Below are positions 13,720 through 22,479 of a stretch of DNA of 64,000 nt, one piece after another. Location of the stretch: assembly GCA_030159075.1 (NCBI GenBank), contig BROG01000393.1:609517-673516 (forward strand). Direction: 5' to 3'. Numbering within the stretch: position 1 is the stretch's first letter; every line of letters begins with the position of its first letter. A program made the translations under genes and the position numbers. The stretch comes from Atrina japonica. Taxonomy: Eukaryota; Mollusca; Bivalvia; Pterioida; Pinnidae. A model generated the notes under the pieces. It was not told where the DNA came from. It worked only from the letters and a program-made list of their open reading frames with translations, and did no database searches.

Positions 13720-15668
13720 CAGGAATGCAAAGTACACAGTAAAATCATTGAGTTATCGAAAGTTTACTACAACACATGTTTCAGCAATTGAATGAAATTA
13801 TCAAAAATTAAAGATAATTCAATATTTACATGAAACATTTCATATTGATATATTAACTTTAGTTCACGGATACTCGCTACACATGATGCCACTTCAGAGT
13901 GAGATTATATATCTTTGTAGAAAAGTAATGGTCAGCGTAGTCGTATGAACATTTTATATACTGTGGTTGATAACATACCGATACGGTAGATAAAACGAAT
14001 CCGTTGACATTAGATTTCCTTTAAATGAAAAACCTGTTTGTAAAGGAACCTAATGCTATTTCTAGGTATAATGTATGGAGAATTTGAAGGTTTAAATTTA
14101 GTTGATAAGAGAAAACATCGAAGTTTAAACCACAACCTTTTCTGATTCTAAAGTATGAATCGATTATTTATAGTATACGTTTGTTAATCTAAATCTTGGT
14201 CTTTTAGATCGATAGCCCTTAATCACACACGAAAACCGTGAATTCCAATGCAATGTGATAAACTTATCAGTTATATTTTGTTTTCCAAGTTTACATTTGA
14301 GACGCATGTGTAATTATAATATAATTATTTAATATGTATTTTCTAGTTCCAAGTAAACCGCCAAGCAGAGGTATGTATTACTTTCTCCCTGTTATCAGCA
14401 TTAAATAAAAGGGGCCTGACATAACAAAACGAGTAATTACTGACCTCACTCATCAGTTTTCATGAGAGTATGCTGAATTTATGCCGATCATTTGTGTATA
14501 TTTATTGCATACAAGGGTTACTTATCTGGAGACAGATGAGTATTGCATTAAACATCTTGTTATTCTGTCACTTGTGCATATGTCAACCTCCCAGCAGTTT
14601 CGCAAAATCGCAAAACCACGTTTCTCTCTGTTTCCATAAAAAAGGACCTGGAATGGGAAAATGATGAAATCGTCGATAAAATAAAAGTGATTGTTTATTG
14701 TTGTTTAACAGCCCACTCAAGAATCTTTCACTCATATGGAGACGTCACCAAATGTAGGTGAAGTAATTCAAATTTTGGCCTATTCATGGCACTTACGGCC
14801 ATTGAGCACTGAGGGTTCTTTAGCGTGCCGACACCTACTGTGACACGGGACCTCAGTTTTTATTGTCTCACCTGAAAGACAAAAATAGAAGTCAAGATAT
14901 TTGTATATAATGTTTTTTTTTTCATAAATATATTCCCTTTTGGGAACTACAATGTTCGAAATACTAAACCGTGAAGCTTTGTGTGTTTAGTCAATATGTT
15001 GGCACCAGGATAACATTATCGTAGTAATATTTAACTCCAGCGTTCTCGTTCTAAACTGAGAACTAAATCATTTAAAAGAGTCCGTATACAGAAAATGTGA
15101 AATTATAATGAAAATGCAATGGCGCAGAATCTTTTTTTTCATTCGACCAACAAAGCCATCTGTTTTTAGAATTGTGTAACATCCAATATTATTTGACTTA
15201 ACACCGATGCCAATGAGGTTATTTCTATTGAAATATTTCAGAGTGTTTCAATGATTTGAAAGGGGCGTCATACCGAGGAAGGTGGGCAGTCACGCAGACC
15301 GGCCTCAGATGCCAGGCATGGAAATCTCAGTCTCCACATAAGCATAAATTTAATAACCTTCCAATGAACTACTGCCGAAATCCAGACAAGTCCAAGCGTC
15401 CATGGTGTTACACGACAGACCCAAATACCCGCTGGCAATACTGTGACATTCATAAATGCAGTAAGTAAACATGTTTCATATTATACGTACCAAAATCATG
15501 TTTACAGTTGCTAAAATGCCCTGGTAAAGCTCCCCACTCCATTTTAACACAGAATATATTTGGATGTCCTTTTCTCAAATAATTTCATGAAGATAATCTT
15601 ATTTTTGCGTCAAATTTTGTTTTTGTACCGGAAGGTAGAATAAGCCCATCCCACTCTCAATTTCGGAG

Positions 15669-15699
<31 letters not shown>

Positions 15700-16324
15700 T
15701 GTGTGTGGCACTGACTAAAATGTTGAATTGCATGCTTTATAGTGTTTGTTCGATTGTTTTTCCCAATTATCACTTCGATTCATTCCTCAATTATTTCATA
15801 TCAATTTAACTAGAATCGGAGCGGATGTGACCGATCGACTGGTGACACGATCCCACTTCTGGATTTTCATCTATATTTTCATGCTTTTGACGTCGACACT
15901 AAGTCAAGATATACTTAACTTTATCTTCCTTGTGCACTACCAATCTCTGTTTTAACCCAGCCCTTTAGTCCATTTTGTGTTATGACGATGCCTATCAAAG
16001 CGAACGTTGACGTCAAAAACTGCATCACCCAAATCGTTTTGAACAGGCGATTCAATATTTGTATACCCCAATAAGTTTGTTTTTGAGAGTAAAAATAAAC
16101 AACCTGTCAGTTTTGGAAGTATAATTTCAACTTAGTTGCAAAGCAATACCATTTTGAAGATTAACTTACTACATTTTATGAAACATTCATGGAAATCTAG
16201 ATCTTGTGATTAAATACCATTCCTTTTTGTAATAAAAACAATGATTTTTCTTATCCTTCTCTTCCAGAAAAGAGACAAGGTACGTATTTGCATTAGGAAA
16301 GATACGTTAGACAAACATAAACGC

Positions 16325-16399
<75 letters not shown>

Positions 16400-17183
16400 T
16401 TTACAGGAATGCAAAGTACACAGTAAAATCATTGAGTTATCGAAAGTTTAGTACAACACATGTTTCAGCAATTAAATGAAATTATAAAAATTGAAGATTT
16501 TTACATGAAACATTTCATATTGATATATTAACTTTAGTTCACGGTTACTCGCTACACATGATGCCACTTCAGAGAGAGATTATATATCTTTGTAGAAAGA
16601 ATATGGTCAGCGTAGTCGTAACAACATTTTATATACTGTGGTTGATAACTTACTGATACGGTAGTCTTACATGAATATCAGAAATTGCTGGAATGTCAAT
16701 ATTTTGCATTATTTAGCAATGTAATACACAAATAACTATGTTAGTTATTCATGTCAGAAACTTTATTTCATTATATGTAATACTGCCATAAACACATTTA
16801 AAACTAAAAGCTTATGTTCACTATCGTTTTCAGCAAAACATGTTAAAATCCGCACATCTACACTGCACAGTAAATAATTTATTCTATGTGTACACTTACA
16901 TGAACACTTTTCTCTATCTGTAGACAAGTGTAAAGTTTCCGAGATCTTCAACAAGGCAAAGAGGCGAGTAAAGTACATCATTGTTGGAAACTGCAAGTTT
17001 GTGTCAGTGAAGAAAAACAGATGTCCATATAGAATTTATTTGTATCGATCGGGTTTGAAGTACGCCGTGAATGTAAGATTCGGACGACGAAAGTACATAT
17101 TGAGAAAAGGAAGAAGAAACCATGGATGTGTTTCATTTTCGCTTAAAGGCAGATATCTCGTCCTTAATCAGAAAATGCCTTAA
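3671..17183 (+). CDS. Multi-exon gene: basic exons, three kringles, Cys-containing C-terminus (5' end not found)
   Basis: Predicted exons in order are 3671-3724, 5117-5170, 5353-5406 and 6210-6260 (basic peptides), 7574-7792 (kringle 1), 10931-10942, 11692-11715, 12588-12806 (kringle 2), 13624-13635, 14347-14370, 15242-15460 (kringle 3), 16268-16279 and 16924-17183 (C-terminus with TAA). All internal boundaries are phase 1, so they join without a frame change; the linker between kringles reads K-QRR-V-PSKPPSR-E. The domain make-up points to a secreted or extracellular protein, since kringles are disulfide-bonded modules of extracellular proteins, but no signal-peptide exon was found and it may lie upstream. 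The PLE insertions are intronic and do not break exons. A polyadenylation signal AATAAA lies at 17292. The ligand and function are unknown. Alternative splicing or loss of some weak exons is possible. Confidence 0.72.
5117..5170 (+). CDS. Basic exon 2 (54 nt, weaker donor)
   Basis: Acceptor TTTATAG ends at 5116. The exon is the same length and phase as basic exon 1 and reads DGKRSLIFGERTRQERR, aligned with it around the central FG. The donor is GTAATT, weaker than the GTAAGT of the sister exons, so it may be skipped; skipping keeps the frame because the exon is 54 nt. Confidence 0.42.
5353..5406 (+). CDS. Basic exon 3 (54 nt)
   Basis: Acceptor ATTGTAG ends at 5352 and donor GTAAGT begins at 5407. 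Phase 1-1; reads RSKKLSRWGKKRRKGRR, homologous to basic exon 1 with a central W-G followed by a basic run. Confidence 0.58.
6210..6260 (+). CDS. Basic exon 4 (51 nt)
   Basis: Acceptor CTTGTAG ends at 6209 and donor GTAAGT begins at 6261. Phase 1-1; reads KGRGFLAWFRKRKRPR. It lacks one codon relative to its sisters and would join directly to kringle 1 (split codon A+AG = Lys). Confidence 0.6.
6291..6592. repeat. Remnants of dispersed repeats
   Basis: 6291-6330 resembles 62085-62130 (shared TATGGAAACCT-like core). 6530-6592 read on the minus strand (GATGGTCTCTACC core) matches the body of the SINE at 44806-45010. No gene is seen here. Confidence 0.45.
6618..6829 (-). mobile_element. SINE, 5'-truncated, unit 1 copy
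   Basis: On the minus strand the body carries AGTAGGTGTCGGCATG and CTCCATATGAGTGAAA and ends in GTTAAACAACAATAAAC with (CAAA) repeats. The tRNA-like head is missing. The same truncated SINE lies at the same place in kringle units 2 and 3, so it predates the duplications. A PLE tail begins immediately at its truncated side. Confidence 0.8.
6830..7205 (-). mobile_element. PLE 3' tail, 5'-truncated insertion in unit 1
   Basis: Minus-strand copy of the PLE 3' UTR plus the last codons of its reverse transcriptase frame. GATATAAA occurs at both edges, a likely target-site duplication. Units 2 and 3 lack it, so it is younger than the unit duplication. Confidence 0.8.
7574..7792 (+). CDS. Kringle domain 1 (single exon, phase 1-1)
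   Basis: Acceptor ATATTTCAG ends at 7573 and donor GTAAGT begins at 7793. The exon codes for one complete kringle with all six cysteines: CFND, RCQAW, NYCRNPD, PWCYTTDP, YCDIHKC. From first to last Cys is 72 residues, slightly short for a kringle. Having the whole domain in one symmetric phase 1 exon makes it easy to duplicate or shuffle. Kringle 1 differs from kringles 2 and 3 at a few residues (for example R/K at HKHR and N/K at PDNS), while 2 and 3 are identical in the exon protein. Confidence 0.88.
7918..10272 (-). mobile_element. Penelope-like retroelement, near full-length, in the intron after kringle 1
   Basis: On the minus strand the element runs from about 10272 (5' part) to 7918 (3' end TATCTGAAATTTTTATAT-like). 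Comparison with unit 2 (AATTTCATGAAGATAATC at 12928) shows where it landed: in unit 1 the same flanks are split by this 2.35 kb. The unit 1 to 2 spacing (5014) minus the insertion matches the unit 2 to 3 spacing (2654). The 5' end is probably truncated, since the copy at 39642-40500 continues further. No GIY-YIG endonuclease motif was found on either side of the reverse transcriptase, so the subclade is uncertain. Confidence 0.85.
8148..9960 (-). pseudogene. PLE reverse transcriptase (14 bp deletion)
   Basis: The main open frame is 9891-8401 with an open extension upstream to about 9960. It contains TCSCASS, a VPADKASNNIVF segment, YLYWIPKLHKTPYKQRYISG, KTYDFSTLYTTIPH, GIPMGTNCAPLLADLFLYSY and the catalytic FRYIDDVL. 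The frame breaks near 8418, where 14 bp present in the copy at 56690 have been lost between two TTCCCA repeats. The C-terminus continues in another frame at 8357-8148 (FRKFYGRYNSLV ... SVSLSEML). Another one-base change lies near 9995. These changes make the copy inactive. Such frames are known in molluscs, cnidarians and fish as Penelope-type or related reverse transcriptases. Confidence 0.8.
10346..10372. repeat. (GT)n microsatellite, unit 1
   Basis: Uninterrupted GT dinucleotides. Homologous longer tracts lie at 13015-13066 and 15670-15707 in units 2 and 3. Confidence 0.95.
10931..10942 (+). CDS. 12 nt micro-exon, linker after kringle 1
   Basis: Bounded by acceptor TCTCTTCCAG and donor GTGCGT. 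AACAGAGACGAG gives K-QRR between phase 1 junctions. Conserved in units 2 and 3 and needed for nothing but a 4-residue basic linker. Confidence 0.55.
10985..11052. repeat. (GA)n microsatellite, unit 1
   Basis: Long GA tract 40 bp after the micro-exon donor; it recurs at 13680-13714 and 16327-16400 with different lengths. Confidence 0.95.
11692..11715 (+). CDS. 24 nt linker exon PSKPPSR, unit 1
   Basis: Acceptor TATTTTCTAG and donor GTATGT flank 24 nt. In phase 1 it reads V-PSKPPSR and joins kringle 2 with G+AG = Glu. The identical exon lies at 14347-14370. Confidence 0.6.
12033..12225 (-). mobile_element. SINE, 5'-truncated, unit 2 copy
   Basis: Same SINE and same truncation point as 6618-6829; it lies about 555 bp before kringle 2. 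Confidence 0.8.
12588..12806 (+). CDS. Kringle domain 2
   Basis: Acceptor TATTTCAG and donor GTAAGT flank a 219 nt phase 1-1 exon. All six kringle cysteines are present (CFND ... RCQAW ... YCRNPDK ... PWCYTTDP ... YCDIHKC). Its protein is identical to kringle 3 and nearly identical to kringle 1. Confidence 0.88.
13015..13066. repeat. (GT)n microsatellite, unit 2
   Basis: Longest of the three homologous GT tracts in the kringle units. Confidence 0.95.
13624..13635 (+). CDS. 12 nt micro-exon, unit 2
   Basis: Same 12 nt, acceptor and donor (GTGCGT) as in unit 1. Adds QRR. Confidence 0.55.
13680..13714. repeat. (GA)n microsatellite, unit 2
   Basis: Homologous to the tracts at 10985 and 16327; the shortest of the three. 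Confidence 0.95.
14347..14370 (+). CDS. 24 nt linker exon PSKPPSR, unit 2
   Basis: Identical in sequence and splice sites to 11692-11715; joins kringle 3. Confidence 0.6.
14688..14880 (-). mobile_element. SINE, 5'-truncated, unit 3 copy
   Basis: Same SINE and truncation as in units 1 and 2; about 550 bp before kringle 3. Confidence 0.8.
15242..15460 (+). CDS. Kringle domain 3
   Basis: Acceptor TATTTCAG ends at 15241 and donor GTAAGT begins at 15461. A complete six-cysteine kringle whose protein is identical to kringle 2. The surrounding 2.65 kb is also very similar to unit 2, so this is the most recent duplication. Confidence 0.88.
15670..15707. repeat. (GT)n microsatellite, unit 3
   Basis: GT tract with one TT interruption. 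Confidence 0.95.
16268..16279 (+). CDS. 12 nt micro-exon, unit 3 variant
   Basis: AAAAGAGACAAG between CTTCCAG and GTACGT. Reads K-KRQ and joins the C-terminal exon (G+AC = Asp). The donor is better than in units 1 and 2. No PSKPPSR exon follows, because similarity to the unit ends near 16670. Confidence 0.55.
16327..16400. repeat. (GA)n microsatellite, unit 3
   Basis: Long GA tract with a few interruptions, homologous to those in units 1 and 2. Confidence 0.95.
16924..17183 (+). CDS. C-terminal exon with cysteine domain (possibly NTR-like)
   Basis: Acceptor CTATCTGTAG ends at 16923. The exon reads DKCKVSEIF ... VGNCKFVSV ... NRCPYRIYLY ... NHGCVSFSLKGRYLVL ... and stops with TAA at 17181-17183, giving about 86 residues. 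Four cysteines and alternating hydrophobic/basic strands ending in GRYLVL recall the second half of a netrin-type NTR (C345C) domain, but it is shorter than a full NTR and I call this only a possibility. It is strongly basic like the first exons. AATAAA at 17292 supports it as the last exon. Confidence 0.65.
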
Positions 17184-17291
17184 CTGATGTAAATATACAT
17201 ATTACATATTTATGGACTGAAAAATTGAGTAAAATGCATGTGTTGGATATAAAATACATATCGTTATCAACGCGCGTTTTTCTCTTCAGTT

Positions 17292-17297
17292 AATAAA
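17292..17297 (+). terminator. Polyadenylation signal AATAAA
   Basis: First AATAAA after the TAA of the kringle gene, about 110 bp downstream. The site fits a normal 3' UTR end. Confidence 0.55.
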
Positions 17298-17367
17298 CTT
17301 AACCGCAGCATGTGTCTATTTGTTGTCATGATGTTCACTGATATCTATCTATATAAATATTTGAATT

Positions 17368-17543
17368 TGACTGTGGACTTACGGCGGGTGTAACCAGTCA
17401 ACAGGGGTGCTTACTCCTCCATTACATCTGATCCCACCTTTGAGTTTCCAGAGGTCCGTGTTTGTTATATATCACCAGATTTGTACATGTATTCTGGACT
17501 TCCTGCAAATTTATACTTTGGTATCTGAAATGTTTTATATTAA
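17368..17543 (+). mobile_element. PLE 3' tail, diverged
   Basis: Contains GACTGTGGACTTACGG, GCTTACTCCTCC, CAGAGGTCCGTGT and TTTGGTATCTGAAAT in PLE 3' UTR order, 5'-truncated. Confidence 0.75.
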
Positions 17544-17704
17544 TGTTGATAGAGTTGTTTATGTTTTGATAAGTCGAGAGAATTGTGTCACGTGTTGATA
17601 GTTTTGGGTGATAAGTTGATAATATGTATACTTACGGCCAGAAATCTTAATATGTGCTCTGAAAATATAATTCACTTACTCAGCGTAACCGATTAGATAT
17701 CTAA

Positions 17705-17862
17705 CAATCTCAGATACCAAAATATAAATCTGTAGTGTATCCGGGATATAGATACAATTCATGTAATACTGGACAAACACGGACCTCTGGAAACCAAGCT
17801 ATGGGATTAGGTGTCATTAGGGAGTAAGTATCGTCTGTCGACGGGTCAAATCGGCCATGATT
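17705..17862 (-). mobile_element. PLE 3' tail, diverged
   Basis: AATCTCAGATACC start and GGACAAACACGGACCTC on the plus strand mark an opposite-strand tail; many substitutions indicate age. Confidence 0.72.
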
Positions 17863-18057
17863 TTCATAATTAACAAAAGCTGAATACATTTTAATGCATA
17901 TTAATAAATTTGTTAGATAGAAAGTTAGTTATCGTTAAAGTCCAATTCAACGATTTTTTAGTTATATCATATTACCAACTAGTTTAGTTAATATAATGCA
18001 ATAATGTAGTAAAGCAGAATTTTGTATACAAAACAACATTTAAAAAGATAACATCAT

Positions 18058-18262
18058 TTTCCACGGACTTCTGGAAACCTAGAGGTGGGATCATGTGCAT
18101 TGGAGGAGTAAACATCGCCTCTCGACCGGTCACACCCGCCGTGAGTCCAGTCAGGTCCAAATGAAACACATGAGGAACGAATCCTCGTCACATTTGGTAG
18201 AGACGTCTCAACAACCGCCAACGAAAAGGCAACTTAATATTTCACCAAGTAGAGTAACTACT
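18058..18262 (-). mobile_element. PLE 3' tail fragment, 3' terminus missing
   Basis: Starts inside the tail at CACGGACTTCTGG and extends past the reverse transcriptase stop region (ACCGCCAACGAAAAGGC). The usual terminal 80 bp are lost. Confidence 0.72.
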
Positions 18263-19140
18263 CAATTGAAATGTCTTTAAAGTTTAATAGCATCCACACA
18301 CAAGACACTGCATGATCAGAATATATTCTTGTATATTAAAGTTTCGAATGATCAATATGAAGACGAGTCAATAATAATACGTCCGTTCGATTCTATACAA
18401 GGACAGGAAGTTTAAAACTAAATATAGGATTAATATTATGAACCTTGCTATTTATTTGGGTGTCCGATTGCTTTTGAAATACCTATTTATATCTCTTAAG
18501 ATTGCTGTATTTACATCACTATAAGGGATTTTGAAATCTTAGGTTTTCTATGTATAATGGTTCATGTAAGTCTAAATGACACAAATCAGACTCACATGTC
18601 TTTATAATTATGTTGCTCCTTGACAAGTAAGATAATTATATTTTATCTATAAAAGGTTTGATAATAATAACAAGAGACCTGTAAATGTGGTATGGCCGGA
18701 TTGCTGGATCTCAATTGAAAATAAGATTTAAGGAAGTGGGGCAGAACAATATTAACATAAACGTCTCTCTGTCAGAAAGAAGCATGTATACGTTATTGGG
18801 TGGGGATGATGTGTATAGTCTTTAGAGCGCTAGTGAAAAATAATTTTTCTTGATCGTTATATATATACATATCTATTAATGACTTTCGAGTTAAAAGCAG
18901 AATTGAATAATGAGTGTTGCAGCAGACGGACGGACAGTCGAACTTTGCAATTTCATCGCCCAGATTTTGTTTCACAATCGTGCCATATATGTAAAGAAGA
19001 AAAAAATCATCACTTCAGGAAAATATGTTTTTGAAATTCGAATCAGATTATGATACATCGCGGTAACTGTTCGAAGTTAAGGGGACTTGAACATAAATCT
19101 GTTTGAAAACTTCCTTTGACGAGCTTCGTTTAGCCAAGGT
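18263..19140. other. No gene seen
   Basis: A+T-rich sequence with no domain, repeat or RNA gene that I can support. Confidence 0.6.
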
Positions 19141-19430
19141 GTGTTTGTTTAATGTTGTTTAACGTCCCACTCAAGAATATTTAACTCATATGGAGACGTC
19201 ACCAAATGCCGGTGAAGGGGTTAAAATTTTGGCCTATGCTCGGCGCTTATGGCCATTGAGCAGTCCTTTGACGTGCCGACACCTACTGTGATATGGGACC
19301 TCCAGTTTTTACTGTCTCATCCGAAAGACAGGAATCCAACATGCCGCCGGCATGACTCACGACCTTACGACCCAGAGTCGAGCGAGTTACCGATTGAGCC
19401 AGGCCAGCTCGTTAAGCCAAGGTAATCAGA
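19141..19430 (-). mobile_element. Full-length tRNA-derived SINE
   Basis: On the minus strand a tRNA-like head has box A-like TGGCTCAATCGG and a degenerate box B (GTCGTGAGTCATGCC). The shared SINE body follows, and the tail is GGGACGTTAAACAACATTAAAC. Flanks TAGCCAAGGT (19131) and TAAGCCAAGGT (19422) form a target-site duplication of about 10 bp. Confidence 0.85.
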
Positions 19431-19859
19431 GTCTTTAGTGCAACATACCAGTATAATTCCCATATCAATTTTTACTGATATAAATTCCAATCATTAAAAT
19501 TCGCCCTAGAATTCAAAAGAATTCAAAAGACTATTTCTATGTAAAAGTGCGTTAATTGGGCGCGTTATGCCCACCTTTTAAAGCAACTTAGCTCAGATGT
19601 GACCGATCAAAAGACCGGTTAACAAAGACACAATAAGAGCGCTCCGGATCGCCGAGGTAAACGAAGAAAAACTACAGAATTAAATAAACTGACAGTAGAA
19701 AAAATTGTAACAATATTATGCCCAACACCTTTTCTGATAAATATTTTATATTTGTTACTAGTACATTTTTCAATGATTTTAACCATCTATAAATTTGCAA
19801 AATATATAATATTTTTCTTGTTTATACTTATGTCAAGCAATAACATTTTTTTATATGTA

Positions 19860-20125
19860 AACTACATTTCACATCTACTGATGAAATAAGGTACACCACA
19901 CATATGATATGGACTTGTGGCACAAGTGAGACTTCTTGAACATGCCACACCTACCATGGACAGCAAGGCTTTATTTAAGGATTGTTTTCATTTTTTTTTA
20001 TTTTTTTTTACGCGATACTCAACAATATTTCAGTCATACGATACGATACGATTCGAACCAGAGGTGAGAGGCCTTGTGATTTAAAGCGCAATACTCTAAC
20101 CATTCGGCCACAGAGCCCCCCTGCC
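19860..20125 (-). mobile_element. Second tRNA-derived SINE family (plus SINE-body remnant)
   Basis: The minus strand of 20008-20120 begins GGGGGCTCTGTGGCCGAATG (box A region) and includes GGTTCGAATC (box B). It then goes straight into ATGACTGAAATATTGTTGA and an A-rich end, the tail of the LINE in this window. 19863-19970 looks like a diverged SINE body (TTCTTGAACATGCCACACC). Confidence 0.75.
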
Positions 20126-20466
20126 ACAATCTTAGATACCAAAGTATAAATCAATAGAATCTTCAGGACACAGATACAAATCCGGTAAAAATGGACAAAC
20201 ACGGACTTCCAAGAAACCAAGATGTGGGATCATGTGTCATGGAGGAATAAGCAACCCCTGTCGTCTGGTCACACCCGCCATGAGTCCACAGTCAAGTCCA
20301 ATGAAATACGTGAGGAATGTATTCTCGTCACAATTGGTACAGATGTCTCAACAACAGCCAACGAAAAGACAACTCAATATTTCAACTAGTGAAACAGGGT
20401 AATTGCAAACAAGACTATTATACTGGCCGCAGAATTTGCGGAATGTTGACATCAAACGCGATTTTT
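20126..20466 (-). mobile_element. PLE 3' tail
   Basis: Complete tail from AATCTTAGATACC to the reverse transcriptase C-terminal codons; it abuts the head of the SINE at 20008-20125. Confidence 0.8.
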
Positions 20467-21128
20467 TGAAAAACATGGAATACAGGGCTCACCCTGTCAT
20501 TAGCCAATATAGCCATTGACTAAATATTTGTCATGATTGACTAAAAAATATTGCAATTTCTTGCTAGTATATTTTGATGCATGTTCTGTGTCTATCATAC
20601 TGCTGTCATACAAAAGAGAGGAATATGGCATGATCACAGACAATTATGTTTGATTGGAAAAATAGAATTGTCACATAATGTTCCCAATCAAGTAACCTCC
20701 AGACATTACGACAAATGTACACGTGTATACAGATTTCACTTGTCACAACCATCTTACCTAAAATCAAAAACATTTGGTATTTATATTCATTGACGATTTT
20801 CTGTGAATCTGTAGTCTGCTGAATACGAAATTCATTCTATATATAATTGACTTGCGCGGAGGATTTCATATGAAGTAACAGTTGTGTGCCAAGCACTGAA
20901 TATAAATGCAACCGGTCGGTATACTTGCAATAAAGGAAATAACAGTCGATATGTAAATATACTGTTGTCATGGCAAAGGACCTGCACATGTAATGTAATT
21001 AGTCTCTTATGAAAGACCAAGTACTGTCACTGCAGGGCACATCTGTGTAAACATCCTCTCAGTCCAACTAGGACTGGAACTGGAGTTATTACTCCATTTT
21101 TTCTACTTTGATCACGTTTTTCTTAAAA
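20467..21128. other. No gene seen
   Basis: A+T-rich with short open frames only. Confidence 0.6.
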
Positions 21129-21225
21129 AGCACACCCTCTGATCTAAAAAGTAATTGAAGTCCATTAAATCTTATCAACAAAAATATATTTTTCAAGCGA
21201 GAATTTTTGGATTAGAAGGTGTGCT
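21129..21225. mobile_element. 97 bp foldback element with 22 bp inverted ends
   Basis: The left end AGCACACCCTCTGATCTAAA and the reverse complement of the right end AGCACACCTTCTAATCCAAA agree at about 19 of 22 positions. The inside is A+T-rich and non-coding. No clear target-site duplication. Confidence 0.5.
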
Positions 21226-21640
21226 GTTGGTGAAAATTAACATTATACAAAACCAAGGAGCAATCCAGAATGAGCTATTTTACATATGTAAACGAACAAA
21301 TCAATCGTTCAGTGCACAATATTTACTTTAAAAATTATCTACATGGAATTTGAATGAGAACAAAGAAAAATTAGGATTTTGGTTTCTCATCTTTTTTTCT
21401 GAATATACAATCTAGATCTAGATGTTTTTTCTGGGACTCAACCTATTTCAGACTGATCCTACACTATCGTCTGCAATGTCATAAATCAATTGGACGTATA
21501 GCACCCGGCACCCTCTGAAACATTGGCTTTTATTTTGTTAGTTTGTTTTAACACACACTATAAAATAACATTTTTATAATAGACAGATCTAGGCATATTT
21601 AGCAACAGTACATCTACTGTGGTTGCCTCGTGAGTAGGTT
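21226..21640. other. No gene seen
   Basis: Non-coding spacer before the hammerhead element; its left limit is not clear. Confidence 0.5.
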
Positions 21641-21935
21641 ACTGGTATTTCGGTACCAGCTGTTCTTCTTATACTAAAGTAATATTTGGCACTGTTAACA
21701 CCATTTAAATTCGAAAATTTTTTAAAGCTAAGATAGTCATTTGTTTTACAGTGGTTAGTCTTAGACGGATTTCGGCTATACTTTTAGAGATATCATTTGG
21801 CCTTGTATGATACCACTTTATCTTTAGAAAATACACATACTTTTCAAATTGCAGCTCAACTGATGAAGTCTAATTGACAGAAACGATATCGTCTTGAGCA
21901 TTATAACTTTGGTATTTTGTTTATAATATTTAGAA
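21641..21935 (+). mobile_element. Hammerhead-bearing non-autonomous retroelement, copy 1
   Basis: Shares 290 bp with 62287-62578 and, on the opposite strand, with 43070-43345. It begins with the hairpin CTGGTATTTCGGTACCAG, continues with AGTAATATTTGGCACTG, and ends with a hammerhead motif and about 40 nt of tail (ACTTTGGTATT ... TTATAATATTT). No protein is encoded. Confidence 0.78.
21854..21899 (+). ncRNA. Type I hammerhead ribozyme motif
   Basis: Stem I GCTCAA (21854-21859) pairs perfectly with TTGAGC (21894-21899). The core CTGATGA is at 21860-21866, stem II is GTC/GAC, the core GAAA is at 21880-21883 and the short stem III CG-ATAT-CG ends in TC, with cleavage predicted after 21893. The pair next to the core in stem II is A opposite A instead of the usual G-C, so activity may be low. 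Confidence 0.72.
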
Positions 21936-22479
21936 TTTGTAGTATCTTGGCTACTAGTACTGCAGTTGCAGGCTAGTGATTAGACGAGGCAGATCTCCGA
22001 CTCAATAGACATATTCACTGTAAAAACGTACACAGCACAGGCCAATAATAATGGAGAAAGAAGCAATTAAACATTGTATGTTTTAATATTGAAAATAAAA
22101 TACAGAAATTATTGGAAACCATCGAACGGCATCGTCTAAATATGATCCTGATCTAGCCTTCTATACAATATTTTGGTACTAGTGACGTATAATTCACAAT
22201 GGCGCAGTGGTTCGGTCATGGACATTATATTCAGGGGTCCAGTGTTCAAATTTGATTTTGACCAACTTTTTTTTTTCGGTTCAATTATTAAAATATTTCC
22301 CCGCTCACAATACAGTATAATGTTTTCAAAAATAATATATTTTTTTATAACTCGGATGATTTACAACATTGTAACTCAAGAACAAAGTAAATAGGCCTCT
22401 AAACAGAGATCTATATTAATTTATGAAAATATCTTTACCCTTGCCTTATATCCATATAACCTGGCGAGATGTAGTGTGG
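21936..22479. other. No gene seen
   Basis: A+T-rich spacer; the open frame at 22173 has no recognisable domain. Confidence 0.5.
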
